DNA of 64,000 bases, taken from NCBI GenBank assembly GCA_038236705.1, contig JBBRZN010000007.1, forward strand, positions 11,976-75,975, in the 5' to 3' direction. Below, one piece after another: positions 8,076 to 16,843 of the stretch. Numbering within the stretch: the first letter of the stretch is position 1; each line of letters opens with the position of its first letter. The notes under the pieces are model-generated. The model saw nothing but the letters and a program-made list of their open reading frames with translations, was not told the DNA's origin and ran no database searches. The translations under genes and the position numbers were made by a program. Origin of the DNA: AC-32 sp038236705. GTDB taxonomy: Bacteria; Actinomycetota; Thermoleophilia; Gaiellales; Gaiellaceae.

Positions 8076-8613
8076 TGGCGCGCTCGCGATAGGCGGCGGC
8101 CGCGATGCGATCGGCGCAGAGCTGGCAGCAGTAGCGGCGGCTGCGGTTGCGGGAGCGATCGAGATAGACGCAGCGGCAGGGGAGCGCGTCACAGACGCCG
8201 AAGCGCTCCCAGCCTTCGGTCTGGATTGCAACGAGCAGCGCTGCGGCGACCCGCGGCGCGAGCCGGTCGGCGAGGTCGCGCGCCCGCCGGGGCTCGTAGT
8301 CGAAGCGCCAGCCCTCCTTGCCGGGCCGGAGCTGAGGCACCGATTCGGCGAGCAGGTCGTTCAGGATCTCGACGGCCTCGGCCTCGGTCTCGGCCTCGAA
8401 GACGCTGCGCACGCGTCGGCGCAACGAGCGCACGCGCTTGAGATCCCCTTCCGCGGCAACGCGCGCCTCCCGCTCGAGCCCGTGCTGCTCGAGGAACTCG
8501 CGCAGGTTGCCAACGCCGCTCAGGAACTCAGGCTCGTCGTCGAGGACGTCCCACGTGTTAACGAGGCCGACGGCCAGGTCGATCTCCCGCTGCTGCAGAT
8601 TTCCACCGTTCAT
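8065..8613 (-). CDS. CGNR zinc-finger / ABATE-domain transcriptional regulator
   Basis: About 182 residues. The N-terminal half is an ABATE-like helical domain (DLAVGLVNTWDVLDDEPEFL); the C-terminus matches the CGNR zinc finger layout, RFGVCDALPCRCVYLDRSRNRSRRYC, with the signature CGNR degenerated to CQLCADRIAAAAYRER. These are probable DNA-binding regulators. Its last codons, Lys-Arg-Ala-stop, come from the outer stem of the repeat element at 7914-8075. Divergent from an ABC permease across a 62-base gap holding a dyad, so it may control itself and that permease. Confidence 0.8.
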   Translation of the reverse strand: MNGGNLQQREIDLAVGLVNTWDVLDDEPEFLSGVGNLREFLEQHGLEREARVAAEGDLKRVRSLRRRVRSVFEAETEAEAVEILNDLLAESVPQLRPGKEGWRFDYEPRRARDLADRLAPRVAAALLVAIQTEGWERFGVCDALPCRCVYLDRSRNRSRRYCCQLCADRIAAAAYRERAKRA

Positions 8614-8622
8614 GCTAACTTC

Positions 8623-8652
8623 GTCAGTAGCGTAGCCGTCTAAGCTCCTGAC
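8623..8652. promoter_or_regulatory. Imperfect dyad in divergent promoter gap
   Basis: GTCAGTAGC at 8623-8631 and GCTCCTGAC at 8644-8652 form 9-bp arms with one mismatch, spacer 12 bases. It lies between the start of the CGNR regulator (8613) and the GTG of the permease (8676) and is a plausible operator for the regulator. An AAGGAGG ribosome binding site for the permease is at 8664-8670. Confidence 0.4.
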
Positions 8653-8675
8653 GGAGAAAATCCAAGGAGGCAGCG

Positions 8676-9647
8676 GTGTTCCGATACCTGATCAGGCGGA
8701 TCCTCTGGGCGATAGTCCTGTTCTTTGCTGTCACGATCGTCACCTACATCATCTTCTTCGTCATCCCGGCTGACCCCGCTCGCGCGTTCGCCGGCAAGAC
8801 GGCCACGCCGGAGCAGATCGTGCGCGCCAGGCATTACCTCGGGATCGACAAGCCGGTCCCGGTGCAGTACGCCCGCTTCGTCTGGCGGTTGACCTACCAC
8901 CACTCGCTCGGACGCTCCTTCGCAAACCGAGAGCCGGTGAACAACCTCGTCCTCTCTGCGGCACCCGTGACTGCTTCCCTCGTGATCGGCGGCGCGGTCC
9001 TCTGGCTGATGATCGCCCTCCCCCTCGGGATCCTGTCTGCCCTGAGGCCGCGCTCGCTGTTAGACCGAACCTCGATGACCTTCGTGTTGATCGGGGTCTC
9101 CGCGCATCCGATCTGGATCGGTCTCATCTTCAGCTACTTCCTCGGCTTCAGGTTCCACCTCACGCCGATCGCCGGCTACTGCGACTTCTTCAACCCCTCG
9201 ATCGGCGCCGAGTGCGGCGGGCCGACTCAATGGGCCTACCACATGATTCTGCCCTGGATGACCTTCGCCACACTCTACGCGGCGCTGTATGTGCGGATGA
9301 TCCGCGCCAATGTGATGGAGGCGATGCACGAGGACTACGTTCGCACCGCGCGCTCCAAGGGCGCCACCGAGCCGCGTGTGATGCGGGTTCACGTCCTGCG
9401 CAATGCCCTCCTGCCCGTCGTGACGATCCTCGGGATGGACATCGGCACCGCGCTCGGCGGAGCGATCTTCACCGAGTCGATCTACGGCCTCCCCGGCCTC
9501 GGCAGGATCTCGCTCCAGGGCTTGAGCAACCTCGACCTGCCCACTGTGATGGGCGTGGTGGTGTTCGCGACGACGATGATCATCCTGTTCAACCTGGTCG
9601 TGGACATCCTCTATGCCTGGGTCGACCCGAGGATTCGCCTCGCGTAA
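8676..9647 (+). CDS. ABC transporter permease, DppB/OppB family
   Basis: 323 residues, six membrane helices. It starts with the family pattern MFRYLIRRILWAIVLFFAVTIVTYIIFF, and the cytoplasmic coupling (EAA) loop is EDYVRTARSKGATEPRVMRVHVLRNALLP. Such permeases import peptides, nickel or glycosides with a DppC-type partner, two ATPases and a binding protein. None of these is adjacent, so the gene is an orphan or works with a complex coded elsewhere. GTG start fixed by AAGGAGG six bases upstream. A loop insert with Cys residues (IAGYCDFFNPSIGAECGG) is characteristic of some actinobacterial members. Confidence 0.9.
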   Translation: MFRYLIRRILWAIVLFFAVTIVTYIIFFVIPADPARAFAGKTATPEQIVRARHYLGIDKPVPVQYARFVWRLTYHHSLGRSFANREPVNNLVLSAAPVTASLVIGGAVLWLMIALPLGILSALRPRSLLDRTSMTFVLIGVSAHPIWIGLIFSYFLGFRFHLTPIAGYCDFFNPSIGAECGGPTQWAYHMILPWMTFATLYAALYVRMIRANVMEAMHEDYVRTARSKGATEPRVMRVHVLRNALLPVVTILGMDIGTALGGAIFTESIYGLPGLGRISLQGLSNLDLPTVMGVVVFATTMIILFNLVVDILYAWVDPRIRLA

Positions 9648-9661
9648 GTAACCTCCCGGCC

Positions 9662-10759
9662 GTGGCCGAGAGCGTCCTCATCACCGGCGGCGCCGGCTTC
9701 ATCGGCTCGCACCTCGCCGACGAGCTCCTGGGCGCCGGTTACCGGGTGCGCGCGCTCGACAGCCTCGCCGAGCAGGTGCACGACGGTGCAGGCCGGCCCG
9801 ACTATCTGAACGCCGACGTCGAGCTGATCGCCGGCGACGTGCGCGACGCAGAGGTCGTGCGCGGCGCCATCCGCGGGGTCGACGCCGTCGTTCACCTCGC
9901 CGCCCGCGTCGGGGTCGGGCAGAGCATGTACGAGCCCGCCGGTTACGCCGCGGTGAACTCGGTCGGGACCGCGGTCCTGCTCGAGGCGCTGCTCGAGCAG
10001 CCGGTTCGGAAGCTCGTCGTCGCTTCGAGCATGAGCATCTACGGCGAGGGAGCCTATGAACCGGCGCCCGCAGTCGAGCGCTCGCGCGAGCAGCTCGAGC
10101 GCGGCGAGTGGGAGCCGCGCGGGCCCGGCGGCGAGGAGCTCCGGCCCGTGGCGACCCCGGAGTCGAAGCGGCCCTCGCTCGCCTCGGTCTACGCGCTGAC
10201 CAAGTACGACCAGGAGCGGATGGGCCTCCTGTACGGAGCCGCCTACGACGTGCCGGCGGTGGCGCTGCGCTTCTTCAACGTGTACGGGCCGCGGCAGGCT
10301 CTGTCGAACCCGTACACAGGGGTGCTGGCGATCTTCGCCGCGCGGTTGCTGAACGACCGGGCGCCGGTGGTCTACGAGGACGGGGGCCAGCGGCGCGACT
10401 TCGTCCACGTGACCGACGTCGCCCGCGCCTGCCGTCTCGCGCTCGAGCGCGACGGCGCCGACGGCCGAGCGGTCAACATCGGCAGCGGCCGCAGCGCCTC
10501 GGTGCTCGAGATCGCGCACGAGCTTGCGCGCGGGCTCGGCAAGGAGATCGACCCCGAACTGCCCGGTACCTTCCGCGCCGGCGACATCCGGAACTGTTTC
10601 GCCGACGTGTCGCTCGCGCGCGAGCTGCTCGACTTCGAGGCCGAGGTGGCACTCGAGGCCGGCCTCGCCGAGCTGACCGAGTGGCTCCAAAACCAGCAGA
10701 CTGCGGACCGGTTCGACCAAGCCGCCGCCGAGCTGGCGGAGAAAGGACTCACCCGATGA
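9662..10759 (+). CDS. NAD-dependent sugar epimerase, dTDP-L-rhamnose 4-epimerase-like
   Basis: 365-residue extended SDR. GGAGFIGSHLADELL at the N-terminus binds NAD; SSMSIYGEG and YALTKYDQ give the Ser-Tyr-Lys catalytic set. Between them is an insert (RSREQLERGEWEPRGP and TPESKRPSLASVYAL) typical of dTDP-L-rhamnose 4-epimerases, which make dTDP-6-deoxy-L-talose. FFNVYGPRQALSNPYTGV and QRRDFVHVTDVARA are the usual substrate-loop signatures. GTG 9662 chosen to give the short family N-terminus (VAESVLITGG). Its TGA overlaps the ATG of the cyclophilin gene. Confidence 0.82.
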   Translation: MAESVLITGGAGFIGSHLADELLGAGYRVRALDSLAEQVHDGAGRPDYLNADVELIAGDVRDAEVVRGAIRGVDAVVHLAARVGVGQSMYEPAGYAAVNSVGTAVLLEALLEQPVRKLVVASSMSIYGEGAYEPAPAVERSREQLERGEWEPRGPGGEELRPVATPESKRPSLASVYALTKYDQERMGLLYGAAYDVPAVALRFFNVYGPRQALSNPYTGVLAIFAARLLNDRAPVVYEDGGQRRDFVHVTDVARACRLALERDGADGRAVNIGSGRSASVLEIAHELARGLGKEIDPELPGTFRAGDIRNCFADVSLARELLDFEAEVALEAGLAELTEWLQNQQTADRFDQAAAELAEKGLTR

Positions 10760-11217
10760 CAGCTGCCACCCTGCACACCAATCACGGCGCGATCGCGATC
10801 GAGCTCTTCGACGAGGACGCGCCCAAGACCGTGGAGAACTTCCTCAAGCTCGCCGGCGACGGCTTCTACGACGGCGTCGTCTTCCACCGGATCATCCCCG
10901 ACTTCATGATCCAGGGCGGCGATCCGACCGGTACCGGCACGGGCGGCCCCGGTTACACCTTCGAGGACGAGTTCAACGAGCGCAAGATCGAGCGCGGGGC
11001 GCTCGCGATGGCCAACGCGGGCCCGAACACGAACGGCAGCCAGTTCTTTATCGTCACGACCTCGGCCGCGCCCTGGCTCGACGGCAAGCACACCGTCTTC
11101 GGCCGCGTCACCGAGGGCATGGACGCCGTGGACGCGATCGAGCAGGTCGACACGGACGCCCAGGACAAGCCGCGCGAGCCGGTGGTGATCGAGCGGGTGG
11201 AGCTGGTCGAGAGCTAG
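10756..11217 (+). CDS. Peptidyl-prolyl cis-trans isomerase, cyclophilin type
   Basis: 153 residues covering one complete cyclophilin domain: VENFLKLAGDGFYDGVVFHRIIPDFMIQGGDPTG (catalytic Arg in FHRI), NTNGSQFFI, and WLDGKHTVFGRV. No signal peptide, so it is cytoplasmic. The ATG (10756-10758) overlaps the epimerase stop, giving a two-gene unit although the functions are unrelated. The 114 bases after it hold nothing recognisable. Confidence 0.95.
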   Translation: MTAATLHTNHGAIAIELFDEDAPKTVENFLKLAGDGFYDGVVFHRIIPDFMIQGGDPTGTGTGGPGYTFEDEFNERKIERGALAMANAGPNTNGSQFFIVTTSAAPWLDGKHTVFGRVTEGMDAVDAIEQVDTDAQDKPREPVVIERVELVES

Positions 11218-11331
11218 CCCGGCGTCAGCTATCTGGATCACCAGAGACCGGGTACGAGCCGAACGGTCGTTCGCGCGTAGCCCACGAAGGCCTCCCCGAG
11301 ACGATCAGCGGCGGCATCTGCGAGACGCGAC

Positions 11332-12302
11332 CTAGCTCGCGCGGTAGAACAGCCAGGCGTCGTGCATGCGCTGCGCCTGCCCGGCGGTGAACTCCGTGTA
11401 GCAACTGTCGTACGAGTAGTCCATGTAGTTGTGGATCGGATCGAGGCCCGGATCCGCCGGGCACGTGTCGTTCCCGACCGGACAGCCCGACGACGGGCTC
11501 CTCTGGGCCGGCGTGTCGGCCACGAAGTCGCCCTTCGCGTTGCAGCCGCCGTAGAAGGTGTGCTCGAGGTTCAGCCAGTGGCCGACCTCGTGTGTCACCG
11601 TCTCGCCCTGGTCGTACCTGCCCGCGTAGGTCGTGGACGTGCCTGGCATGGACTCCCAGTCGATCACGATTCCGTCGAGGTAGGCCTGCCCCGGCTTGGT
11701 CACGATGTCCGGCAAGAAGGCCCAGCCGAGATATGCGCCGGCCGTGGTCGAGTACAGGTTGAGCGCGTTGTTGCCGCCGTCGTGGAGCGTCTGCTTCATC
11801 GAGTGCTCGTTCGTGCCCCCGATTCCGCCGTAGAACCAGTCTGCATTGTCGGTGCGGGTGACGCCTGCGAGCGTGAAGGAGAAGCCGGTGTTGACCCCGC
11901 CCTCGAAGCCTGCGTACGTCATGTTCAGCACGCTCATCTGGTCGGAGATCTGCTTGCTCGTCAGGCTGCCGATCGAGCCGTCGGTGATGACGTGGAAGTA
12001 GACCGGCACCGTCGCTCGGAAGTTCTTTCCGGCCTTGCCCTGGGCCGAGGCGGGCAGGTCCGCCACCGCGTCGTTCGAGAGCGGCTCCCGCGCATCGAAG
12101 CCCCGCCCGAACGCTGTGGGCGTCAGCTTGTTGTAGACCGAGAACAGCTCGTCGCCGGCCACGGCCGGGCCGGCATGCAGCTCGTGACCTGCTTCGCCAG
12201 GCTCGGCGCCGCCTTACGCGCCACTGCCGCAGGCGAAACCGTGGCGGCGGTGTACAGCCCGACCGCAAGCGCCACGAAGAGAACCAGCTTGGCTCGCTTC
12301 AT
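11332..12302 (-). CDS. Secreted M43 pappalysin-like zinc metalloprotease, with a frameshift after the signal peptide
   Basis: The catalytic part (11332-12162, GTG-initiated frame) has the zinc motif HEVGHWLNLEH, the Met-turn NYMDYSYDSC and Cys residues expected in M43 enzymes. A convincing signal peptide (MKRAKLVLFVALAVG then TAATVSPAAVA) starts at ATG 12302 behind a GGGAGAGG site but is in another frame; it would join the mature part through an indel at about 12163-12190. Without the join, the protease frame begins without export signal. Either the gene is damaged here or the sequence has an indel error. Confidence 0.75.
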
Positions 12303-12408
12303 CCTCTCCCTTTTTCTCGTAGGTGCTTGGACTCAGATTTTCGACGCAGAGTAGACCGACTTGCATCGCGAGTCCAATATCCGCCCTGGCGTGGGATAGA
12401 TTCGACCG

Positions 12409-13149
12409 GTGCACCGGGATGACGACGGCTACTTCGACGAGCGCGTCGCGGCCAGATACGACGAGTCCTCCGCGGAGATGTTCGACCCGGAGGTCGTCGA
12501 CCCGGTCGTCGACCTCCTCGTCGAGCTAGCCGGCAGCGGGCGCGCGCTCGAGCTGGGGATCGGCACCGGCCGGATCGCGCTACCGCTTGGGCAGCGCGGA
12601 GTGCCGGTGCACGGGATCGAGTTGTCGAAGGCGATGGTCGCGAAGCTGCGCGCGAAGCCGGGCGGCGAAGAGATCGGCGTGACGATCGGCGACTTCGCGA
12701 CGACGTCCGTGGACGGGACGTTCTCCGTCGCGTACCTGGTCTTCAACACGATCATGAACCTGACGACGCAGGAGGCGCAGGTCGCCTGCTTCCGCAACGT
12801 TGCGGCGCACCTCGAGCCCGGCGGCCGCTTCGTCGTCGAGGTCGGCGTGCCCGACCTCCGGCGCCTCCCGCCGGGCGAGACCTTCCGCGCCTTCCACGTG
12901 AGCGAGCGCAGGTGGGGGATCGACGAATACGACGTCGCTGCCCAGGGCCTCACCTCCCACCACTTCCGGATCGTCGACGGAGAAGCCGACCGTGTCTCGG
13001 TTCCCTTCCGGTACGCGTGGCCGGCGGAGCTCGACCTGATGGCGCAGCTCGCCGGGATGAAGCTGCAGGACCGCTGGAACGGCTGGAAACGGGGGCCGTT
13101 CACGAGCGACAGCCGCAAGCACGTCTCGGTCTGGGAGAAGCCGTCATGA
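12409..13149 (+). CDS. Class I SAM-dependent methyltransferase
   Basis: 246 residues with motif I as ALELGIGTGRIALPL, an acidic post-I strand (VHGIELSKAM), and a conserved YLVFNTIMNLTTQEAQVACF region followed by LEPGGRFVVEVGVP. This is the Methyltransf_25/11 type that usually acts on small molecules; the substrate cannot be told. GTG start about 106 bases after the divergent metalloprotease start; the gap holds the promoter region of both. Confidence 0.85.
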   Translation: MHRDDDGYFDERVAARYDESSAEMFDPEVVDPVVDLLVELAGSGRALELGIGTGRIALPLGQRGVPVHGIELSKAMVAKLRAKPGGEEIGVTIGDFATTSVDGTFSVAYLVFNTIMNLTTQEAQVACFRNVAAHLEPGGRFVVEVGVPDLRRLPPGETFRAFHVSERRWGIDEYDVAAQGLTSHHFRIVDGEADRVSVPFRYAWPAELDLMAQLAGMKLQDRWNGWKRGPFTSDSRKHVSVWEKPS

Positions 13150-13154
13150 CGGGG

Positions 13155-15617
13155 TCAATCGAGTGATTCGAGGGCGAGCGTGACGGCCTCGTCGATCGTC
13201 AGCGCCCGGCCTTGCTCCCATGCTTCGGCCAAGGCGCTTTCGTCGAGCCAGGCGCGGATCTCGGAGAGCGTTTGCTCGTTCATCCTCGCGACCCAGGCCT
13301 CGCTGACGCCGATCTGCTCTCGCTGAGCCTCGAAGCAGAAGAGAAGCCGGGCGGCCGTATCAGCTTTCCCGGGGAGCACGGCGAAAATACTGGCGCTGCG
13401 ACAGAGACTTTGCGCGATTTCGTGAAGAGAGCCGAGGTCGCGACAGGCGAGAAGGTTCTGCTTCCCAAGCGCGAGGGCGTCCTCGATCCGGCCCTGCTCG
13501 AAGGCGATCATCGCCAGCGAACCCAGCGTCCCCGCCTCCGTCTCCTTGAAGCCGAGTGCTTGCGCCTGAGCAAGGTTCGATTCGTGCAGTATGCGGGCGC
13601 GCTCGAGGTCGCCACGGCTGTGGTAGGTGAAGGCGAGCGTACGCGTCGCCGAGACCGCCTCACGCTCGTCGCCGGCCTTGCGGAAGAGGGCGAGGCTCTC
13701 CTCGGCGAGCTGCTCCGCCTGCTCGACGTCTCCTTCCTCGATGGCGGCCACGCAGAGCACGTTGAGATTGAAAGCGGCGCCTCGCGCGTCGCCAAGGCGG
13801 CGATGCAGCTCCAGTGCCTGCCCCGCGATCGACCTGGCCGACGGAACGTCTCCGCTCCCGTACGCCATGAGGGCTGCTCCGGTGAGAGCCCTGGCACGCG
13901 CTGCTGTCGGGCGCTCCTGGCCTCGGAGCGCGCTCTCTAGACGACGTCTCCCTTCGGCGACGTGCCCCCCCTCGTGCCAGAACTCCGACAGGACTCCTGC
14001 GAGTTGCAGGACAAGCTCGTTCTCCCCTGAGGCTGCGAGGTGATCGAGCGCTGCGCGGAGGTTGTCGTGCTCGGCCTCCAGCCGCCCGATCCATTCGACG
14101 GAGTACGCGCGTGTATTGGGCTCGGCTTCTTCGCCGAGCGCAAGGAAGTGTTCCGCGTGACGGCGCTTCAACGTCTCGGCCTCGCCGGAGTCCTCGAGCC
14201 GCTCGGCGGCGTATTCGCGGATCGTCTCCAGCATCCAGAAGCGGTCGCCCTCGCGGACGCGAACCAGACTCTTGTCGACAAGCGACTCGAGCGTGTCGAG
14301 ATCTGCGTCGCAGACCGCTTCCGCCGATTCGAGCGTACAGCCGCCCGCGAAGACGGCGAGGCGCGCGAAGAGCCCTTGCTCGTCCTCGTTCAGCAGCTCG
14401 TGGCTCCACTCGATCATCGCGCGCAGCGTCTGCTGGCGCGGGTCGACGCCGCGGCCGGCCTTGAGCAGATCCAGCCGTTGCGAGAGCCGCTCGACGAGCT
14501 GCTCGGGCGAGAGGACTCGGACCCGCGCCGCCGCCAGCTCGAGCGCGAGCGGCAGGTTCTCGAGCCGCGCGCAGAGCTCCGGCACCATGGTGCTTGCGAC
14601 GAAGCCCGGCAGGGTTGCACGCGCCCGGTCCACGAAGAGCTCCGTCCCATCCTCCGGCTCGAGCGGCGGGACCGGATAGGCCTGCTCGCCGGGAACCCGA
14701 AGCAGCTCGCGGCTCGTCACGAGTAGATGGACGTTGGGGCAGGAGCCGAGCAGCTCGGAGAGGCGGGGGGCTGCCTCGACGACGTGCTCGAAGTTGTCCA
14801 ATAGAAGGAGCAGCGATTTGTCGGCCAGGTGCTCCGCCAGACCGTCCTTGGCTCCGAGCACCTGCCCCGCCGTCGTCAGGACGAGCTCGGGGTCGCGCAG
14901 CGGCGCCAGCGGTACCCAGAAGATCCCGTCGGGGTAGCGCTCGGCAACCTCGGCGGCCGCCTGCAGCCCGAGCCGCGTCTTGCCCGTCCCGCCCGGCCCC
15001 GTGAAAGTGAGCAAGCGAGCGTGCTCCAGCAACCCGCACACCTCGGCGAGCTCGTGCTCGCGACCGAGGAACGGCGTCGCCGGAATCGGCAGGTTCGTTC
15101 GGTAGAGACTCTTCAGCGGCGGGAACTCCTCGTCGCCGAGCTGGTAGATCCGCTCGGGCGCGGACAGGTCCTTCAGCCGGTGCTCACCGAGGTCCCGCAG
15201 CCCGTCGGTGTCGAGGAGAGCGGCCGTCGAGGCCGAGATCAGCACTTGTCCTCCATGGCCGGCGGCGGCGATCCGAGCGGCACGGTGGACGTCGACCCCG
15301 ACATAGCCTTCCTCGGCCAGGTGGGGGGTACCGGTGTGAAGGCCCATTCTGACCCGGATCGGGCCGTGGCTGAGTCCTTGGAGCGCCTGAGCGGCCGCCC
15401 GCAACGCACCCGGCGCGGTCGGAAAGGCGACGAAGAAGGCGTCGCCCTGGGTGTCGACCTCGACGCCGCCCTGGGCGCCGAACGCCTCCCGGAGGACACG
15501 GCGATGCTCGCCGAGCGCCTCGCCGTACGACTCGGCGCCGAGTTCGTGCAAGAGCTTGGTCGAGCCCTGCACGTCGGTGAAGAGGAAGGTGACGGTTCCG
15601 GCGGGGAGGTCGCGCAT
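13155..15617 (-). CDS. Class III cyclase-homology domain / AAA-type ATPase / TPR regulator (paralogue 1)
   Basis: 820 residues. Residues 1-170 are a class III nucleotide cyclase domain with metal motifs FTDVQGST and DTQGDAFF; the usual Asn of the VNxAAR motif is His (VHRAAR), so cyclase activity is doubtful. An NB-ARC/AfsR-like ATPase follows, with Walker A GPGGTGKTR, Walker B LLLLLDNFEHV, sensor TSRELLR and LPLALELAAARV. The last 350 residues are TPR-like helices. No C-terminal HTH is seen. Similar to mycobacterial Rv0386-type proteins. The stop lies 5 bases from the convergent methyltransferase. Confidence 0.88.
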   Translation of the reverse strand: MRDLPAGTVTFLFTDVQGSTKLLHELGAESYGEALGEHRRVLREAFGAQGGVEVDTQGDAFFVAFPTAPGALRAAAQALQGLSHGPIRVRMGLHTGTPHLAEEGYVGVDVHRAARIAAAGHGGQVLISASTAALLDTDGLRDLGEHRLKDLSAPERIYQLGDEEFPPLKSLYRTNLPIPATPFLGREHELAEVCGLLEHARLLTFTGPGGTGKTRLGLQAAAEVAERYPDGIFWVPLAPLRDPELVLTTAGQVLGAKDGLAEHLADKSLLLLLDNFEHVVEAAPRLSELLGSCPNVHLLVTSRELLRVPGEQAYPVPPLEPEDGTELFVDRARATLPGFVASTMVPELCARLENLPLALELAAARVRVLSPEQLVERLSQRLDLLKAGRGVDPRQQTLRAMIEWSHELLNEDEQGLFARLAVFAGGCTLESAEAVCDADLDTLESLVDKSLVRVREGDRFWMLETIREYAAERLEDSGEAETLKRRHAEHFLALGEEAEPNTRAYSVEWIGRLEAEHDNLRAALDHLAASGENELVLQLAGVLSEFWHEGGHVAEGRRRLESALRGQERPTAARARALTGAALMAYGSGDVPSARSIAGQALELHRRLGDARGAAFNLNVLCVAAIEEGDVEQAEQLAEESLALFRKAGDEREAVSATRTLAFTYHSRGDLERARILHESNLAQAQALGFKETEAGTLGSLAMIAFEQGRIEDALALGKQNLLACRDLGSLHEIAQSLCRSASIFAVLPGKADTAARLLFCFEAQREQIGVSEAWVARMNEQTLSEIRAWLDESALAEAWEQGRALTIDEAVTLALESLD

Positions 15618-15744
15618 CCGCTCAATGATGAGAGGGGTGGCCGCCTTCGTCCAGCGAACTAGGCCCAGCTTCAGACAGACACATCAGGCAGGGCCGGGCT
15701 AAGACTTCCACTCCGAGCCCGTCCCCGCCGTGTTCGCTGGACGA

Positions 15745-15810
15745 CTAGAGGAGCCAGATAAGCAGCAGAATGATGATGATTACCGCGAGAACGCCACCAC
15801 CGATGTACAT
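15745..15810 (-). CDS. 21-residue hydrophobic microprotein
   Basis: A tiny gene: ATG at 15808-15810, TAG at 15745-15747. A perfect AAAGGAGG Shine-Dalgarno (15817-15824) stands 6 bases before the ATG, the strongest one in the region. The product starts MYIGGG and is otherwise a single run of Val, Ile and Leu ending IWLL, that is, one membrane helix with almost no soluble part. The frame is open upstream to 15981 but that extension looks non-coding. Function unknown; single-helix peptides often modulate membrane complexes or act as type I toxins. No antisense RNA can be recognised. Confidence 0.6.
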   Translation of the reverse strand: MYIGGGVLAVIIIILLLIWLL

Positions 15811-16843
15811 CCGCAACCTCCTTTCGGTGCCGATTCCGGCGAATACCCGCTCGAATCGAAAACCGAACGTCTTGTGGATAGGAAATCTCCTCCATAAAGG
15901 GGTATCGAAGTGGATGTGCTCGCCTCCGAGACGATTTGGCGAGCAGGGTGAGAAGAAGGCCCGGCGCGGGCGCAGGCCCAAGGCCGCCGGCTAGCGAAAC
16001 CAAGCGAGAACTGTTTCGATGGTGGGCCCGTTCGCAACAATAGGAAGGCCGGGTGGTTTTCTCTCTCTCCCCTGGGTGGTTTTGCCGCCACCTAGCTCCA
16101 GAGGCGGCCACCCGGCCTCTCCTGAATAGATGCCGCCTCGGAGCGCAACTTGCAGTCTCCAGTCGCTGCCTCCCGCGAGCCCCTTGTCACCCGCGCCCTC
16201 ACGGGCACAGTCGGAGCCGCCCCAGTTCAGCAAGAGTCAGCCGCGACGGCAGAAGAGCCCACCTTCGCTAGCACAGCAAGTCACTGACGTAATTGCGGCT
16301 GGTCCTTTGCTAGCCTTGTCGAGCCGGGCCGCCCTCGGTGCTCTTCCTCTCCCCGGATGCTCTCCCGAGTTTTCGAGGTCGCAGCTTTGGAGACCCACGG
16401 CGGCTCGGCTTCTTACTGGGTCGAGGCAGCGGCCGGGCCTCTGAGGTCCACGCACGAGCGTCACCGGTTTGACTGACTAGTCAATCGGGGAAGTCGTCCA
16501 GCGTGAGCGGGGTTGGGGGAGGCCGCTCCAAGCGGCCCCAACTGCGGTGCCGCCCGGCGTGTTGCCGCAGACACGCTGGGTGGGCGGGGCCGCCCTAGGC
16601 GTTGGTTCGGCTCGCCCGCCCGGACGGTCGGTCTGCGAACTCGGTTAGCGGGAGCCCCTAATGCCATTCGGTCGCTCTGCCGACAATGGTCATGAGTCGG
16701 GGCACCGGCATCGTCCCTCCCCGCCGGGGCGGGGCGTCGGCTAGCCGCAGACCTAGGCGCCCCCCGCCCCGGCTCTCTCCCTTTGCTCGTCCGGGGAAGG
16801 TGAGATGATCCCCTCTTCTGCGGCAACAAGAAAGGATCGGCCC
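15811..16843. other. About 1 kb without a convincing gene
   Basis: Short frames here lack codon bias, ribosome sites and recognisable motifs. Visible items: a direct repeat GGGTGGTTTT at 16051-16060 and 16074-16083; a dyad TTGACT-GACT-AGTCAA at 16469-16484; and a GC-rich stretch about 16690-16790. The short secreted-protein gene at 16844 has an AAAGGA site just inside the end. No rRNA, tRNA or tmRNA signature seen. Could be decayed sequence or hold an unrecognised RNA. Confidence 0.5.
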
